From positions 1-64,000 of the forward strand of contig NZ_JAPZDS010000004.1 of the NCBI RefSeq assembly GCF_029813115.1: a stretch of 64,000 nt of DNA, given 5' to 3'. The stretch comes from Aureimonas sp. SK2 (GTDB taxonomy: Bacteria > Pseudomonadota > Alphaproteobacteria > Rhizobiales > Rhizobiaceae). The translations under genes and the position numbers were made by a program. This document shows positions 55,064-63,291 of this stretch, piece after piece; the stretch's first letter is position 1, and every line of letters starts with the position of its first letter. The notes beneath the pieces were generated by a model, which saw only the letters and a list, made by a program, of their open reading frames with translations, had not been told where the DNA came from and made no database searches.

Positions 55064-56005
55064 TCAGCTCCGGCGCATCTTCGGGTCGAGCGCATCGCGC
55101 AGACCGTCGCCGATGAGGTTGATCGCGAGCACCGTGACGAGGATGGCGAGGCCCGGGAAGGTCACGACCCACCAGGCGCGCAGCACGAACTCGCGCGCCT
55201 CCGCCAGCATCGTGCCCCATTCCGGCGTCGGCGGCTGGGCGCCGAGGCCGAGGAAGCCGAGTGCGGCGGCGTCGAGGATCGCGTTGGAGAAGGACAGCGT
55301 CGCCTGGACGATCAGCGGCCCGAGGCAGTTGGGCAGGATCGTCTTGAACATCAGCCGCAGCGGCCCGGCACCGACGACGCGGGCGGCAGTGACGTATTCG
55401 CGTTCCTTCTCCGCCATGACCGAGGCGCGGGTCAGGCGCACGAAATGCGGCTGGAGGACCAGCGCGATGGCGATCATCGCATTGACGAGGCCCGGCCCTA
55501 GGATCGCCACCAGCACCAGCGCCAGAAGCAACGAGGGGAAGGCGAGGATCACGTCCATGACGCGCATGATCACCGTATCCACCCAGCCGCGGAAATAGCC
55601 GGCGATCAGACCGATCACGATGCCGGTCGAGACCGCGAGGATCACGACGAAGGTGCCGATGAACAGCGAATACTGGGCGCCGTAGATCAGGCGCGAGAGG
55701 ATGTCGCGGCCGACCGCGTCGGTGCCGAGCGGATAAGTCCACTGGCCGCCGTCCATGAAGACGGGCGGCATGAGGAGCGCGGCGCGGTTCTGCGCCACCG
55801 GGTCGTGCGGGGCGATGACGGGCGCGAGCATGGCGACCAGCACCACGAGCGCGAAGACGACGAGGCCGGCGACGGCTCCCCGGTTTACGGAGAAGTAGTA
55901 CCAGAACTCCTTGAGCATCCGGCGGCGCTGGCCTGTCTCGGGCTTCCGGTCCGGAATGAGCGAGCCGACGCCGGCTTCCGACTGCTGGGCTTCGATATGG
56001 GACAT
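55064..56005 (-). CDS. dppC: dipeptide ABC transporter permease DppC
   Basis: 313 residues. A long cytoplasmic N-terminus (MSHIEAQQSEAG...), then six membrane helices of the binding-protein-dependent permease type; the NTD-coupling loop EAA motif appears in EREYVTAARVVGAGPLRLMFKTILPNCLGPL. OppC/DppC-type N-terminal segment LMPPVFMDGGQWTYPLGTDAVGRDILSRLIYGAQ supports the assignment. Confidence 0.93.
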   Translation of the reverse strand: MSHIEAQQSEAGVGSLIPDRKPETGQRRRMLKEFWYYFSVNRGAVAGLVVFALVVLVAMLAPVIAPHDPVAQNRAALLMPPVFMDGGQWTYPLGTDAVGRDILSRLIYGAQYSLFIGTFVVILAVSTGIVIGLIAGYFRGWVDTVIMRVMDVILAFPSLLLALVLVAILGPGLVNAMIAIALVLQPHFVRLTRASVMAEKEREYVTAARVVGAGPLRLMFKTILPNCLGPLIVQATLSFSNAILDAAALGFLGLGAQPPTPEWGTMLAEAREFVLRAWWVVTFPGLAILVTVLAINLIGDGLRDALDPKMRRS

Positions 56006-56015
56006 GGTCGCTCTC

Positions 56016-57023
56016 CTATCGTGCCCGGACGCGGGGATTGATGAGGCCGTAGAGAAGATCGACCACGAGGTTCACCACCATCACGACGATGGCGATCAGG
56101 AGAAGGCCGCCCTGGACGACGGGGTAGTCGCGCCGAAACACCGAATCGACCATCCATTTGCCGATGCCCGGCCAGGAGAAGATCGTCTCGGTAAGGATGG
56201 CGCCGGCCATCATCACGCCGATCTGCAGACCGATCGTCGTGACCACGGGGATCAGGGCGTTGCGCAGGGCATGGATGCCGACGACGCGGCTGGACTTCAG
56301 GCCCTTGGCGCGCGCGGTGCGCACGTAGTCCTCGCTCAGCACCTCGAGCATGGCCGAGCGCGTCTGGCGCGCGATCACGGCGAGCGGAATGGTGGCGAGC
56401 ACGACGCCCGGCAGGATCAGGTGGCTGAGGGCCGACTTGAACGCCCCGGCCTGCCCCGACAGAAGGCTGTCGATCAGCATGAAGCCGGTGACGGGCGGGA
56501 AGAAGTAGAGGAGCGAGATGCGGCCCGAGACGGGCGTCCATCCCAGCGTGCCGGAAAAGAAGATGATGAGGAGGAGGCCCCACCAGAAGATCGGCATGGA
56601 ATAACCGACGAGCGCCGTGCCCATGATCGTCTGGTCGAGCCAGGAGCCGCGCTTCACCGCGGCGAAGACGCCGGCGGGCACGCCGAGGCAGACCGCGATC
56701 AGGATGGCGAACAGCGAGAGTTCGACGGTCGCCGGAAACAGCGTCATGAACTCCGTCAGCACCGGGCGGCGCGTGACGATCGAGGTGCCGAAGTCACCCT
56801 GGAACAGGCCGACGAGATAATGCCAGAACTGGATCGGCAGCGGCTGGTCGTAGCCGAGAAGCGCCGTGAGCTGCGCGTGGCGCTCGGGCGTGATGCCGCG
56901 CTCGCCAGCCATCAGCGTGACGGGGTCGCCCGGCAGGAGCCGGATAAAGGAAAAGGCGACGATCGCCACGCCGACGAAGGTCGGAACGAGGACGCCGAGG
57001 CGCGCAACGATGAAGCGGAACAT
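56016..57023 (-). CDS. dppB: dipeptide ABC transporter permease DppB
   Basis: 335 residues, six membrane helices. Typical start MFRFIVARLGVLVPTFVGVA, RTARAKGL (EAA loop) and RNALIPVVTTIGLQIGVMMAGAILTE. It forms the channel with DppC. 10 bases before dppC, while a terminator-like hairpin separates it from dppA. Confidence 0.94.
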   Translation of the reverse strand: MFRFIVARLGVLVPTFVGVAIVAFSFIRLLPGDPVTLMAGERGITPERHAQLTALLGYDQPLPIQFWHYLVGLFQGDFGTSIVTRRPVLTEFMTLFPATVELSLFAILIAVCLGVPAGVFAAVKRGSWLDQTIMGTALVGYSMPIFWWGLLLIIFFSGTLGWTPVSGRISLLYFFPPVTGFMLIDSLLSGQAGAFKSALSHLILPGVVLATIPLAVIARQTRSAMLEVLSEDYVRTARAKGLKSSRVVGIHALRNALIPVVTTIGLQIGVMMAGAILTETIFSWPGIGKWMVDSVFRRDYPVVQGGLLLIAIVVMVVNLVVDLLYGLINPRVRAR

Positions 57024-57105
57024 GGGTGAGGCCCTTGGAGGTCCTGATGCCGCATGGTGCGGCAGAAGCCGAATTCTCTAGCGGAAACCGCACGTTCGGC
57101 CAAAC

Positions 57106-57139
57106 GAAAAGGGGAACGGCGCCCGGCCGCTCCCCTTTC
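57106..57139 (-). terminator. hairpin between dppA and dppB
   Basis: On the minus strand AAAGGGGAGCGG pairs with CCGTTCCCCTTT (one G-U pair), followed by TTCG, in the 135-base gap after the dppA stop. It would stop a share of transcripts and leave dppA more abundant than the permease genes. Confidence 0.65.
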
Positions 57140-57158
57140 CCGGCGATGATGGATCGTC

Positions 57159-58754
57159 TTACTCGGTGATGTCGACGCCGTCGAACGTGTAGTCGCCGAG
57201 CGGGCTCTGGACGAAGCCGGTCACGTTCTTGCGCATCGGGACGTAGACAACCGAATGGGCGATCGTGGCCCAGGGTGCCTGCTCCTTGAAGATGACCTGC
57301 GCCTGCTCGTAGAGCTTGGCGCGCTCTTCCTGCGTGGACTTGGTCTTGGCCTCCTGGACCAGCTTGTTGAAGTCCTCGTTGCACCACTGCGCGCGGTTGG
57401 CACCGCCCACGCCGTCGCAGCCGAGAAGCACGGCCAGGAAGTTGTCCGGGTCGCCGTTGTCGCCGGTCCAGCCGAGCAGCACCGCGCCGTCGCGGTCCTC
57501 GGCCTTGGAGCGCTCGAGATACTCGCCCCACTCGTAGGAGACGATCTCGGCCGTGACGCCGACCTTGGCGAAGTCCGCCTGGATCAGCTCGGCCATGCGC
57601 GCGGCGTTGGGGTTGTAGGGACGCGAGACGGGCATGGCCCAGATCTTCATCGACAGGTTGGAGACGCCAGCCTCCTCCAGCATCTTCTTGGCCGCTTCCG
57701 GATCGTACGGATCGTCCTTGAGCTGGTCGTTGTAGCTCCACATGGTCGGCGGGATCGGCGCCTTGGCCTTCTCGCCGGCGCCCTGGTAGACGGCCTCGAT
57801 GATGGCGTCCTTGTCGATCGCCATGTTGAGGGCGCGGCGCACCTCTGGCTTGTCGAACGGCGCCATCTTCGTGTTGTAGGCGAAGTAGCCGACGTTGAGG
57901 CCTTCCTGCTCATCGACCTTAAGGTCGGCGTTCTGCTGGAGCGCCGGCACGTCGGCCGGGTTCGGATAGGCCATCAGGTGGCACTCGCCGGCGGCCAGAC
58001 GCTGCTGGCGGACGGAGGCCTCCTTGGTGATGGCGAAGACGAGGTCGTCGATCGGCTGCTTGCCGGCCCAGTAGTCGGCGAAGGCCTGGTAGCGGATCAC
58101 GGCGTCGGGCTGGTAGGCCACGAACTGGAACGGGCCGGTGCCGATCGGCGCTTGGTTGAACTGCGCCTGGTTGTTCGACTCGGCCAGCTTGTCGGCGTAT
58201 TCCTTCGACACGATGGAGGCGAAGGGCATGGCGACGTTGGCGATGAACGGCGCGTAGGGCTCGTTCAGCGTGAAGCGGACGGTCATGTCGTCGACCTTCT
58301 CGATCGACTTCACGATCTCCGGCATCGACATGGAGGCGTAGTATTCCCACGAAGCGCCCGAGACGTACTGATGCCAGGGGTTCTGCGTGTTGCCCTGACG
58401 GTCGAACGAGAACACGACGTCATCGGCGTTCATGTCGCGCGTCGGGGTGAAGTTCGCATTGGAATGGAACTTGACGCCCGGGCGGAGCTTGAACGTGTAC
58501 TGCAGGCCGTCGGAGGAGACCTCCCAGCTCTCGGCGAGGCCGGGCTCGGTCTCGGTCGTGCCCTTTTTGAACTCGGCCAGGCGGTTGTAGACCGGATGGG
58601 CCGAGGCATCGAACGTGGTGCCCGCGGTGTAGAGGCCGGGGTCGAAGCCCTCGGGCGAGCCTTCGGAGCAGAAGACGAAGGTTTTGGCCGAGGCGGCCGA
58701 GCCGAGCGCGAGGACGATCGCCGTCGCCGCCAGAAGCTTCTTGGTCAGACCCAT
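57159..58754 (-). CDS. dppA: dipeptide-binding protein DppA
   Basis: 531 residues, family 5 extracellular solute-binding protein. Signal peptide 1-23 (MGLTKKLLAATAIVLALGSA, cut after ASA). KTFVFCSEGSPEGFDPGLYTAG at the start of the mature protein is typical of DppA, and PVYNRLAEF, FSFDRQGNTQNPWHQYVSG and GTGPFQFVAYQPD follow. It binds di- and possibly haem-type ligands in the periplasm and feeds DppBCDF. Start ATG 58754. First gene of the dpp operon; promoter probably in 58755-58857. Confidence 0.95.
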   Translation of the reverse strand: MGLTKKLLAATAIVLALGSAASAKTFVFCSEGSPEGFDPGLYTAGTTFDASAHPVYNRLAEFKKGTTETEPGLAESWEVSSDGLQYTFKLRPGVKFHSNANFTPTRDMNADDVVFSFDRQGNTQNPWHQYVSGASWEYYASMSMPEIVKSIEKVDDMTVRFTLNEPYAPFIANVAMPFASIVSKEYADKLAESNNQAQFNQAPIGTGPFQFVAYQPDAVIRYQAFADYWAGKQPIDDLVFAITKEASVRQQRLAAGECHLMAYPNPADVPALQQNADLKVDEQEGLNVGYFAYNTKMAPFDKPEVRRALNMAIDKDAIIEAVYQGAGEKAKAPIPPTMWSYNDQLKDDPYDPEAAKKMLEEAGVSNLSMKIWAMPVSRPYNPNAARMAELIQADFAKVGVTAEIVSYEWGEYLERSKAEDRDGAVLLGWTGDNGDPDNFLAVLLGCDGVGGANRAQWCNEDFNKLVQEAKTKSTQEERAKLYEQAQVIFKEQAPWATIAHSVVYVPMRKNVTGFVQSPLGDYTFDGVDITE

Positions 58755-58857
58755 GAAACGCGTTCTCCCATGAACGTGCCTAAGGCGGCTGCACTGCCGC
58801 CGGAAGCGCACATTTCGACCACGATCATATCGGGACGCAAGCCAATTTTTTGGTTTT

Positions 58858-60030
58858 TCACTCGAAAACGATCGTGGGTGCCTTGCCGGCTGTCGATCCC
58901 GCTGCCTCCATTGACGCAAGCGTGCGCTCCGCGATCGCCGCATAGGCGCGTGCATGCGCTCCGTCAGGGTGAACCGCCATGACCGGGGCGCCAGCGTCCG
59001 ATCCCTCGCGGATGGCCATCTCCAGCGGCACCTCCCCGAGGAACTGCACGCCGAGGCGCTCCGCTTCCGCGCGGGCGCCGCCATGGCCGAAGATGTCATA
59101 GCGCGTGCCCGTGTCGGGCGCGACGAAGTAGCTCATGTTCTCTACGATCCCGAGAACCGGCACCTCGACCTTCCTGAACATCGCGAGGCCCTTGCGCGCG
59201 TCGATCAACGCGAGATCCTGCGGCGTCGAGACGATCACGGCGCCGGCGAGCGGCACCTGCTGCGCCATGGTGAGCTGGGCGTCGCCCGTGCCCGGCGGCA
59301 TGTCCACGACCAGGACGTCGAGCGGCGCCCAAGCGACCTCGCGCAGCATCTGGTTGAGCGCCGACATGACCATCGGCCCGCGCCAGATCATCGGCGTTTC
59401 CTCGTCCACGAGGAGGCCCATCGACATGGCCTTCAGCCCATAGGCCTCCATCGGACGCATGATGCGCCCGCCTTCGAGTTCGGGCCGGCCCTTCAGCCCG
59501 AGCAGGCGCGGCACGGACGGACCGTAGATGTCGGCGTCGAGGAGGCCCGTGCGAAGGCCCTGTGCCTGGAACGCGAGCGCGAGATTGACCGCCGTCGTGG
59601 ACTTGCCGACGCCGCCCTTGCCGCTGGCGACGGCCACGATCCGCCCGACGCCCGGCACACCCTGCTTGGCCGCGCGCGGGACGGGCGGCGGGGCGGCGGG
59701 CCTTGCCGCCGGGGGCGGAACGGGTCGCGGCGGCGGGGGCACCGGCCTCCGCTCCTGCGGGCGCGCCTCCATGCCGCCTCCCCTGCGCTCGGCCGTCAGC
59801 GCCACCATCGCGCTGGTCAGGCCCGGCACCGCCGCCGCGCGGCGCTCGGCCTCCTGGCGCAGACCTTCGAAGCGCTCAGCCTCGGCGGCCGGCACGCTGA
59901 GGGAGAAGAAGGCCTTGCCGTCGGCGACGAAGACGTCGGACACCATGCCGCGCGAAACGACGTCGCCGCCGCCGGGCGCCGGCAGTTCGCGCAGCATCTC
60001 CAGGATCCGGGCCTTGATGTCTTCGGACAT
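58858..60030 (-). CDS. apbC: Mrp/ApbC-type iron-sulfur carrier ATPase
   Basis: 390 residues. An N-terminal MIP18-like domain (about 1-90), a Pro-rich linker (about 95-125: PPPPRPVPPPAARP), then the P-loop ATPase with the deviant Walker A ASGKGGVGKSTTAVNLALA, DADIYGPSVPRLLG and VDMPPGTGDAQLT. The CxxC at the usual place near the C-terminus is missing: NMSYFVAPDTGTRYDIFGHGG has no Cys where CPxC is normal. It may still handle Fe-S clusters in another way. Start ATG 60030. Confidence 0.92.
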   Translation of the reverse strand: MSEDIKARILEMLRELPAPGGGDVVSRGMVSDVFVADGKAFFSLSVPAAEAERFEGLRQEAERRAAAVPGLTSAMVALTAERRGGGMEARPQERRPVPPPPRPVPPPAARPAAPPPVPRAAKQGVPGVGRIVAVASGKGGVGKSTTAVNLALAFQAQGLRTGLLDADIYGPSVPRLLGLKGRPELEGGRIMRPMEAYGLKAMSMGLLVDEETPMIWRGPMVMSALNQMLREVAWAPLDVLVVDMPPGTGDAQLTMAQQVPLAGAVIVSTPQDLALIDARKGLAMFRKVEVPVLGIVENMSYFVAPDTGTRYDIFGHGGARAEAERLGVQFLGEVPLEMAIREGSDAGAPVMAVHPDGAHARAYAAIAERTLASMEAAGSTAGKAPTIVFE

Positions 60031-60135
60031 GTCGCTTCCTTGATTCTGTGCCGGCCGGGCGGCCGGCGGCAGGCTTGCACGCCCACTGCTCCGGAGATAG
60101 GGGATCGCCGTGGCCGATGGGAGACCCGAACGCGC

Positions 60136-60894
60136 ATGACGGACCAGCGACCGGCCGCCCCTCCCCCCTATCTCGCCGTCGACGAGAACGCCCGCCGGCT
60201 GGCACGGCGCCTCGCCCGGACGGCTCGGCATGCCGCCCTCGCCTGGCTGGAGCCGGGCACCGGAGCGCCGATGACCAGCCGCATCGCCGCCTCGGCCGAT
60301 ATCGACGGCAGTCCCGTCCTTCTCCTGTCGCGGCTCTCGGCGCACACGAACGCGCTTCTCACCGATCCGCGCGCTTCACTCCTCGTCGGCGAGCCGGGCA
60401 CGGGCGACCCGTTGGCCCAGCCGCGCCTGTCGATCGCCGGCTCCGTTTCCGCGCCGATCAACCCCGACGCGCCCGAGCGCGAGCGGCTGGCGCGCCGCTT
60501 CGTCTCCCGCCATCCGCCGGCCGCGCAATACAGCGCCTTTGCCGACTTCGCCTTCTTTCGAATGGAGGTGCGGTCGGCCTTCCTGAACGCCGGCTTCGCC
60601 CAAGCCTATCCGATGAAGGGGGACGACATCGTCGACAGCTTCGACGCGGCCATCGCGGCGGCCGAGACGCGCGTTCGCGATCACATGAACGAGGATCATG
60701 CCGACGTGCTGGTCCGCCTGATGGCCGAGCGCGGTGCGCCGGCCGACGATTGGCGGATCGCGACGCTCGACCGGCGCGGATTCGAACTCATCGGCGGGGA
60801 CAGAATCGAACGGATCGAGTTCGCGGCACCCGTGAAGAGCGCATCGGGATTCCGCGATGCCTTCGTCGCGCTAGCGCGTTCGGTGGAGGCCTAG
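60136..60894 (+). CDS. HugZ-like heme-utilisation protein with DUF2470
   Basis: 252 residues. The N-terminal split-barrel FMN-binding-like fold (about 15-150: RHAALAWLEPGTGAPMTSRIAASADIDGSPVLLLSRLSAHTNAL) and the C-terminal DUF2470 domain with DHMNEDHADVLVRLMAE. Family members bind or degrade haem (HugZ) or are pyridoxamine-oxidase-like. Start ATG 60136. Its stop overlaps the convergent lipoprotein stop (CTAG at 60891-60894). Confidence 0.88.
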   Translation: MTDQRPAAPPPYLAVDENARRLARRLARTARHAALAWLEPGTGAPMTSRIAASADIDGSPVLLLSRLSAHTNALLTDPRASLLVGEPGTGDPLAQPRLSIAGSVSAPINPDAPERERLARRFVSRHPPAAQYSAFADFAFFRMEVRSAFLNAGFAQAYPMKGDDIVDSFDAAIAAAETRVRDHMNEDHADVLVRLMAERGAPADDWRIATLDRRGFELIGGDRIERIEFAAPVKSASGFRDAFVALARSVEA

Positions 60895-61175
60895 AGGGAG
60901 AAACCCTCGGGGCAGTCGGCGCGGAAACGGTTCCCGGCGGCGTTCTCGAAGATGCAGCGGCCGCGGTCGGTGCCCGAGCGCCCGATCAGGCGGTCGCCGG
61001 GGCGGGCGACGATCTCTGGCAGCGTTCCCGGCGCGAAGGCGGAGACCCCGCCCGAACCCAGCCCGAAGACGGCCGGCAGGAGGTCGGATTGGCACCCGGT
61101 CAGCAGCGCCGGCGCGACGACCAAGACGAATGGTAGCGTCGTGCGCCTGCGGGCCTTACGCATCCGTGCCGCCAT
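60891..61175 (-). CDS. small lipoprotein with two-Cys tail
   Basis: 94 residues (ATG 61163 would give 90). The lipobox LLTGC is at the end of a hydrophobic segment (FVLVVAPALLTGC), so it is a likely Lgt substrate. The rest is a linker (SGGVSAFAPGTLPE) and a tail CIFENAAGNRFRADCPEGF that aligns position by position with the tail of the neighbour at 61244-61525. Function unknown. Confidence 0.75.
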   Translation of the reverse strand: MAARMRKARRRTTLPFVLVVAPALLTGCQSDLLPAVFGLGSGGVSAFAPGTLPEIVARPGDRLIGRSGTDRGRCIFENAAGNRFRADCPEGFSL

Positions 61176-61194
61176 CTCACCGTCCCCTTACAGA

Positions 61195-61226
61195 AAGGCC
61201 CGCCGGCTTGAGGGAGCCGGCGGGCC
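61195..61226 (-). terminator. terminator of the 61244 gene
   Basis: A 12-bp stem GGCCCGCCGGCT / AGCCGGCGGGCC, loop of 6, then TTTC on the minus strand, 18 bases past the stop. Confidence 0.75.
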
Positions 61227-61243
61227 GCATCACACGAAGCGGC

Positions 61244-61525
61244 TTAGTAGCCGGCGGGGCACTGCGCGTAGTAGCGCTGGCCGCGGCCGTCGCGATACAC
61301 GCACTGGCCGGGGCGGTTGGTCGCCGCGCCGAGCAGGGCGCCGCCCGCACCGCCGACCGCCGCGCCGATCAGTGCGCCGCGCGCGTTGCCGGAGATGCCG
61401 GCACCGACGGCCGCGCCGCCCAAGGCGCCGATGCCCGCCGGAACAGCGACGTTGCTGTCCACCGACTGGCAGCCGGAAAGGGCCAGGGTGCCTGCCGCCA
61501 CGGCGGCCAAGATCATGGATTTCAT
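61244..61525 (-). CDS. glycine-zipper lipoprotein with two-Cys tail
   Basis: 93 residues. Signal with lipobox LALSGC at its end, then a Gly-zipper (AGIGALGGAAVGAGISGNARGALIGAAVGGAGGALLGAA, seen as GxxxG repeats at about 30-65), and the tail CVYRDGRGQRYYAQCPAGY, shared with the neighbour at 60891-61175. Gly-zipper lipoproteins are common outer-membrane-associated proteins; function unknown. Start ATG 61525. Confidence 0.82.
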   Translation of the reverse strand: MKSMILAAVAAGTLALSGCQSVDSNVAVPAGIGALGGAAVGAGISGNARGALIGAAVGGAGGALLGAATNRPGQCVYRDGRGQRYYAQCPAGY

Positions 61526-61598
61526 CAGATACGTTCCCAACTCACGAAGTGTCCCGACGCCGCTAGATAGCACTCGCTCCCGGCCCGTCCAGACGCCC

Positions 61599-61889
61599 TC
61601 AACGAGACGCGACGAGTTGCGGGGAATCGGTGAGGACCACCGCGAGCTGGCCGGCGCCGTTGACCGCCCACTCCACGGAGGCAGAGCCATCGACTTCCGC
61701 CTGGGTCAGGCCGGTGCACGAGCCCATGACGCGGCGGTCGTATGTTCCGGAAAGGCGCATGGCGAGCGGCATGGCGGCCTCGCACTCGCCGACGCCGCGA
61801 TAGATCGGCTGCGGAACCGGGATCTCGGTGCAGACGGACGAATCGGACGTGCAACCGACGATCAGGAGCAGAGCGGCAACGTGTTCCAT
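61599..61889 (-). CDS. small exported or lipid-anchored protein
   Basis: 96 residues. N-terminal hydrophobic segment MEHVAALLLIVGC followed by TSDSSVCTEIPVPQPIYRGVGEC; the Cys at 13 may be a lipobox cysteine (LIVGC) or the start of a disulfide-rich small domain with four more cysteines. C-terminal part VEWAVNGAGQLAVVLTDSPQL. Unknown function. Confidence 0.65.
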   Translation of the reverse strand: MEHVAALLLIVGCTSDSSVCTEIPVPQPIYRGVGECEAAMPLAMRLSGTYDRRVMGSCTGLTQAEVDGSASVEWAVNGAGQLAVVLTDSPQLVASR

Positions 61890-62057
61890 GACGACAATCC
61901 TTTCACCTTCCTTAAAGTCCGGGACGCCCGCAGGGGTTCCGGAAGGACATTGCGAAGAGAATTAGCCGCCGCGCGTTTGCGGCCGATGTCGGTCAGATTT
62001 CCGTCAGCCCTCGAAAGATGACGGGACTGTTTCATCGAGAGGACCAGCCCGCTGCGG

Positions 62058-63023
62058 TCAGTTGTCCACCAGCTCGAACTGGTTTCGCGGCACGCGCAAC
62101 CAGTAGCGGATGCCGTCGGGCTGGTAGTCGAGCGCCGCCTCGCCGCCAACGGAGTTCGGGACGATGCGCTCCAGCGTCGAGGTGCCGAAGCGGGGGTCGT
62201 AGTCGACGCGCACGCGCGGTCCGTTGAACTCGCGCCAGCGCAGGACCAGCGACGTCTGCCCCTCGCGCGTCTCGAGGGTCGAGCCGATCTCGATCCGCCC
62301 GCCTGGCACCGACAACGCCCCATAGGATGCGGCGTTCACCGCCAGCTCGTGCAGCGCAAGGCCGACATGGAGCGCGGCCGTCGGCGTCAGATAGACGTCG
62401 ACGCCCTCGAAACGGATCTGCTCCATGCCATCGGGCGCATAGCGCTCGACCTGCAGCGTGACGAGACTGAAGAGATCGGCGCCGCGCCAGTCCGTGTCGG
62501 TCACAATATCTTGCGAGGACGCGAGCGACTGGATCCGCCCACGGAAGCGGACGAGGAACTCAGGAACCGTCACGGAATGGCGGGCCGTCTGGCTGGCAAG
62601 ACTCTGGATGATCGCCAGGAGGTTCTTGGACCGGTGAGACACCTCGCGTAGCAAAGTCTTGAGCGTGTCTTCGCGCCGCTTCTGGTCGGTGATCTCCACC
62701 GAGGTCCCAATCAGGCCGATCACCGCGCCGTCCTCGTTGCGGTCGACATCGACCCGCACGTCGAACCAGCGCACCGTGTCGCCCAATGGAACGGGCAGCT
62801 CGAAGCGCACCGGCGCCCCGCTCTTCAAGGTCTCGGACTTGATCGCCCGCGCCTTCTCGGCCGCGGGAAGGGGAAGGAAGTCGGCGTCGGAATCGCCGTT
62901 CTTGGCGTCCGCGAGCCAGGAACCCTGCGCGTTGAAAAGCCAGAGGTAGCGCAGGTCAAGATCCTGCGCGAAGAGAGTCATCTCGGTATTGGCGACAGCC
63001 TTGAGCGCCTTGTAGGCTACCAT
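62058..63023 (-). CDS. PAS-domain HWE histidine kinase of the general stress locus
   Basis: 321 residues from ATG 63023. An N-terminal PAS domain (about 10-112), then the HWE kinase core: REVSHRSKNLLAIIQS with His130, the N box HELAVNAASYGALSVPG, and LVLRWREFNGP carrying the W-x-E motif that names the family. Soluble, so it senses an internal signal. It lies directly downstream of phyR on the same strand and has an EcfG-type promoter, so it is a likely kinase for PhyR. An in-frame ATG at 63164 would add a basic, non-conserved extension. Confidence 0.9.
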   Translation of the reverse strand: MVAYKALKAVANTEMTLFAQDLDLRYLWLFNAQGSWLADAKNGDSDADFLPLPAAEKARAIKSETLKSGAPVRFELPVPLGDTVRWFDVRVDVDRNEDGAVIGLIGTSVEITDQKRREDTLKTLLREVSHRSKNLLAIIQSLASQTARHSVTVPEFLVRFRGRIQSLASSQDIVTDTDWRGADLFSLVTLQVERYAPDGMEQIRFEGVDVYLTPTAALHVGLALHELAVNAASYGALSVPGGRIEIGSTLETREGQTSLVLRWREFNGPRVRVDYDPRFGTSTLERIVPNSVGGEAALDYQPDGIRYWLRVPRNQFELVDN

Positions 63024-63210
63024 GACACGGCACTCGCCGGTCGGAGGGTTTCGCGGACGCCCCCGATCCGGGCAAACCACGGCGCGACCGGGAAGGCTCG
63101 GTCGAAACGGGCGCCGGAGCGGTCTCCGTTCAGCCTTCCGGTCATTTTGGGTGGACCTTTCCACGACCTGCGGATCGCTCCGTCAGGCCCTCTGCTTGTC
63201 TTTGGTCGGC

Positions 63211-63236
63211 AACGGACCGGAACCGCCTCGGGTTCC
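63211..63236 (-). promoter_or_regulatory. EcfG-type promoter before the HWE kinase gene
   Basis: On the minus strand GGAAC (63236-63232), 17 bases, CGTT (63214-63211), an exact EcfG consensus match, in the gap between phyR and the kinase gene. It predicts a leader of about 180 bases and positive feedback in the general stress response. Confidence 0.7.
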
Positions 63237-63291
63237 CGCCCGGCCGGGGCTCCGGCCGCGACCGGTCGCCCCATACGAGACACGCCTGGCC

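Noticed and set aside
63024-63291. A hidden nepR or sigma factor gene between phyR and the kinase
   Set aside because: The frames here are short and low in quality; the gap holds a promoter motif and GC hairpins. nepR and ecfG are expected beyond 64000.
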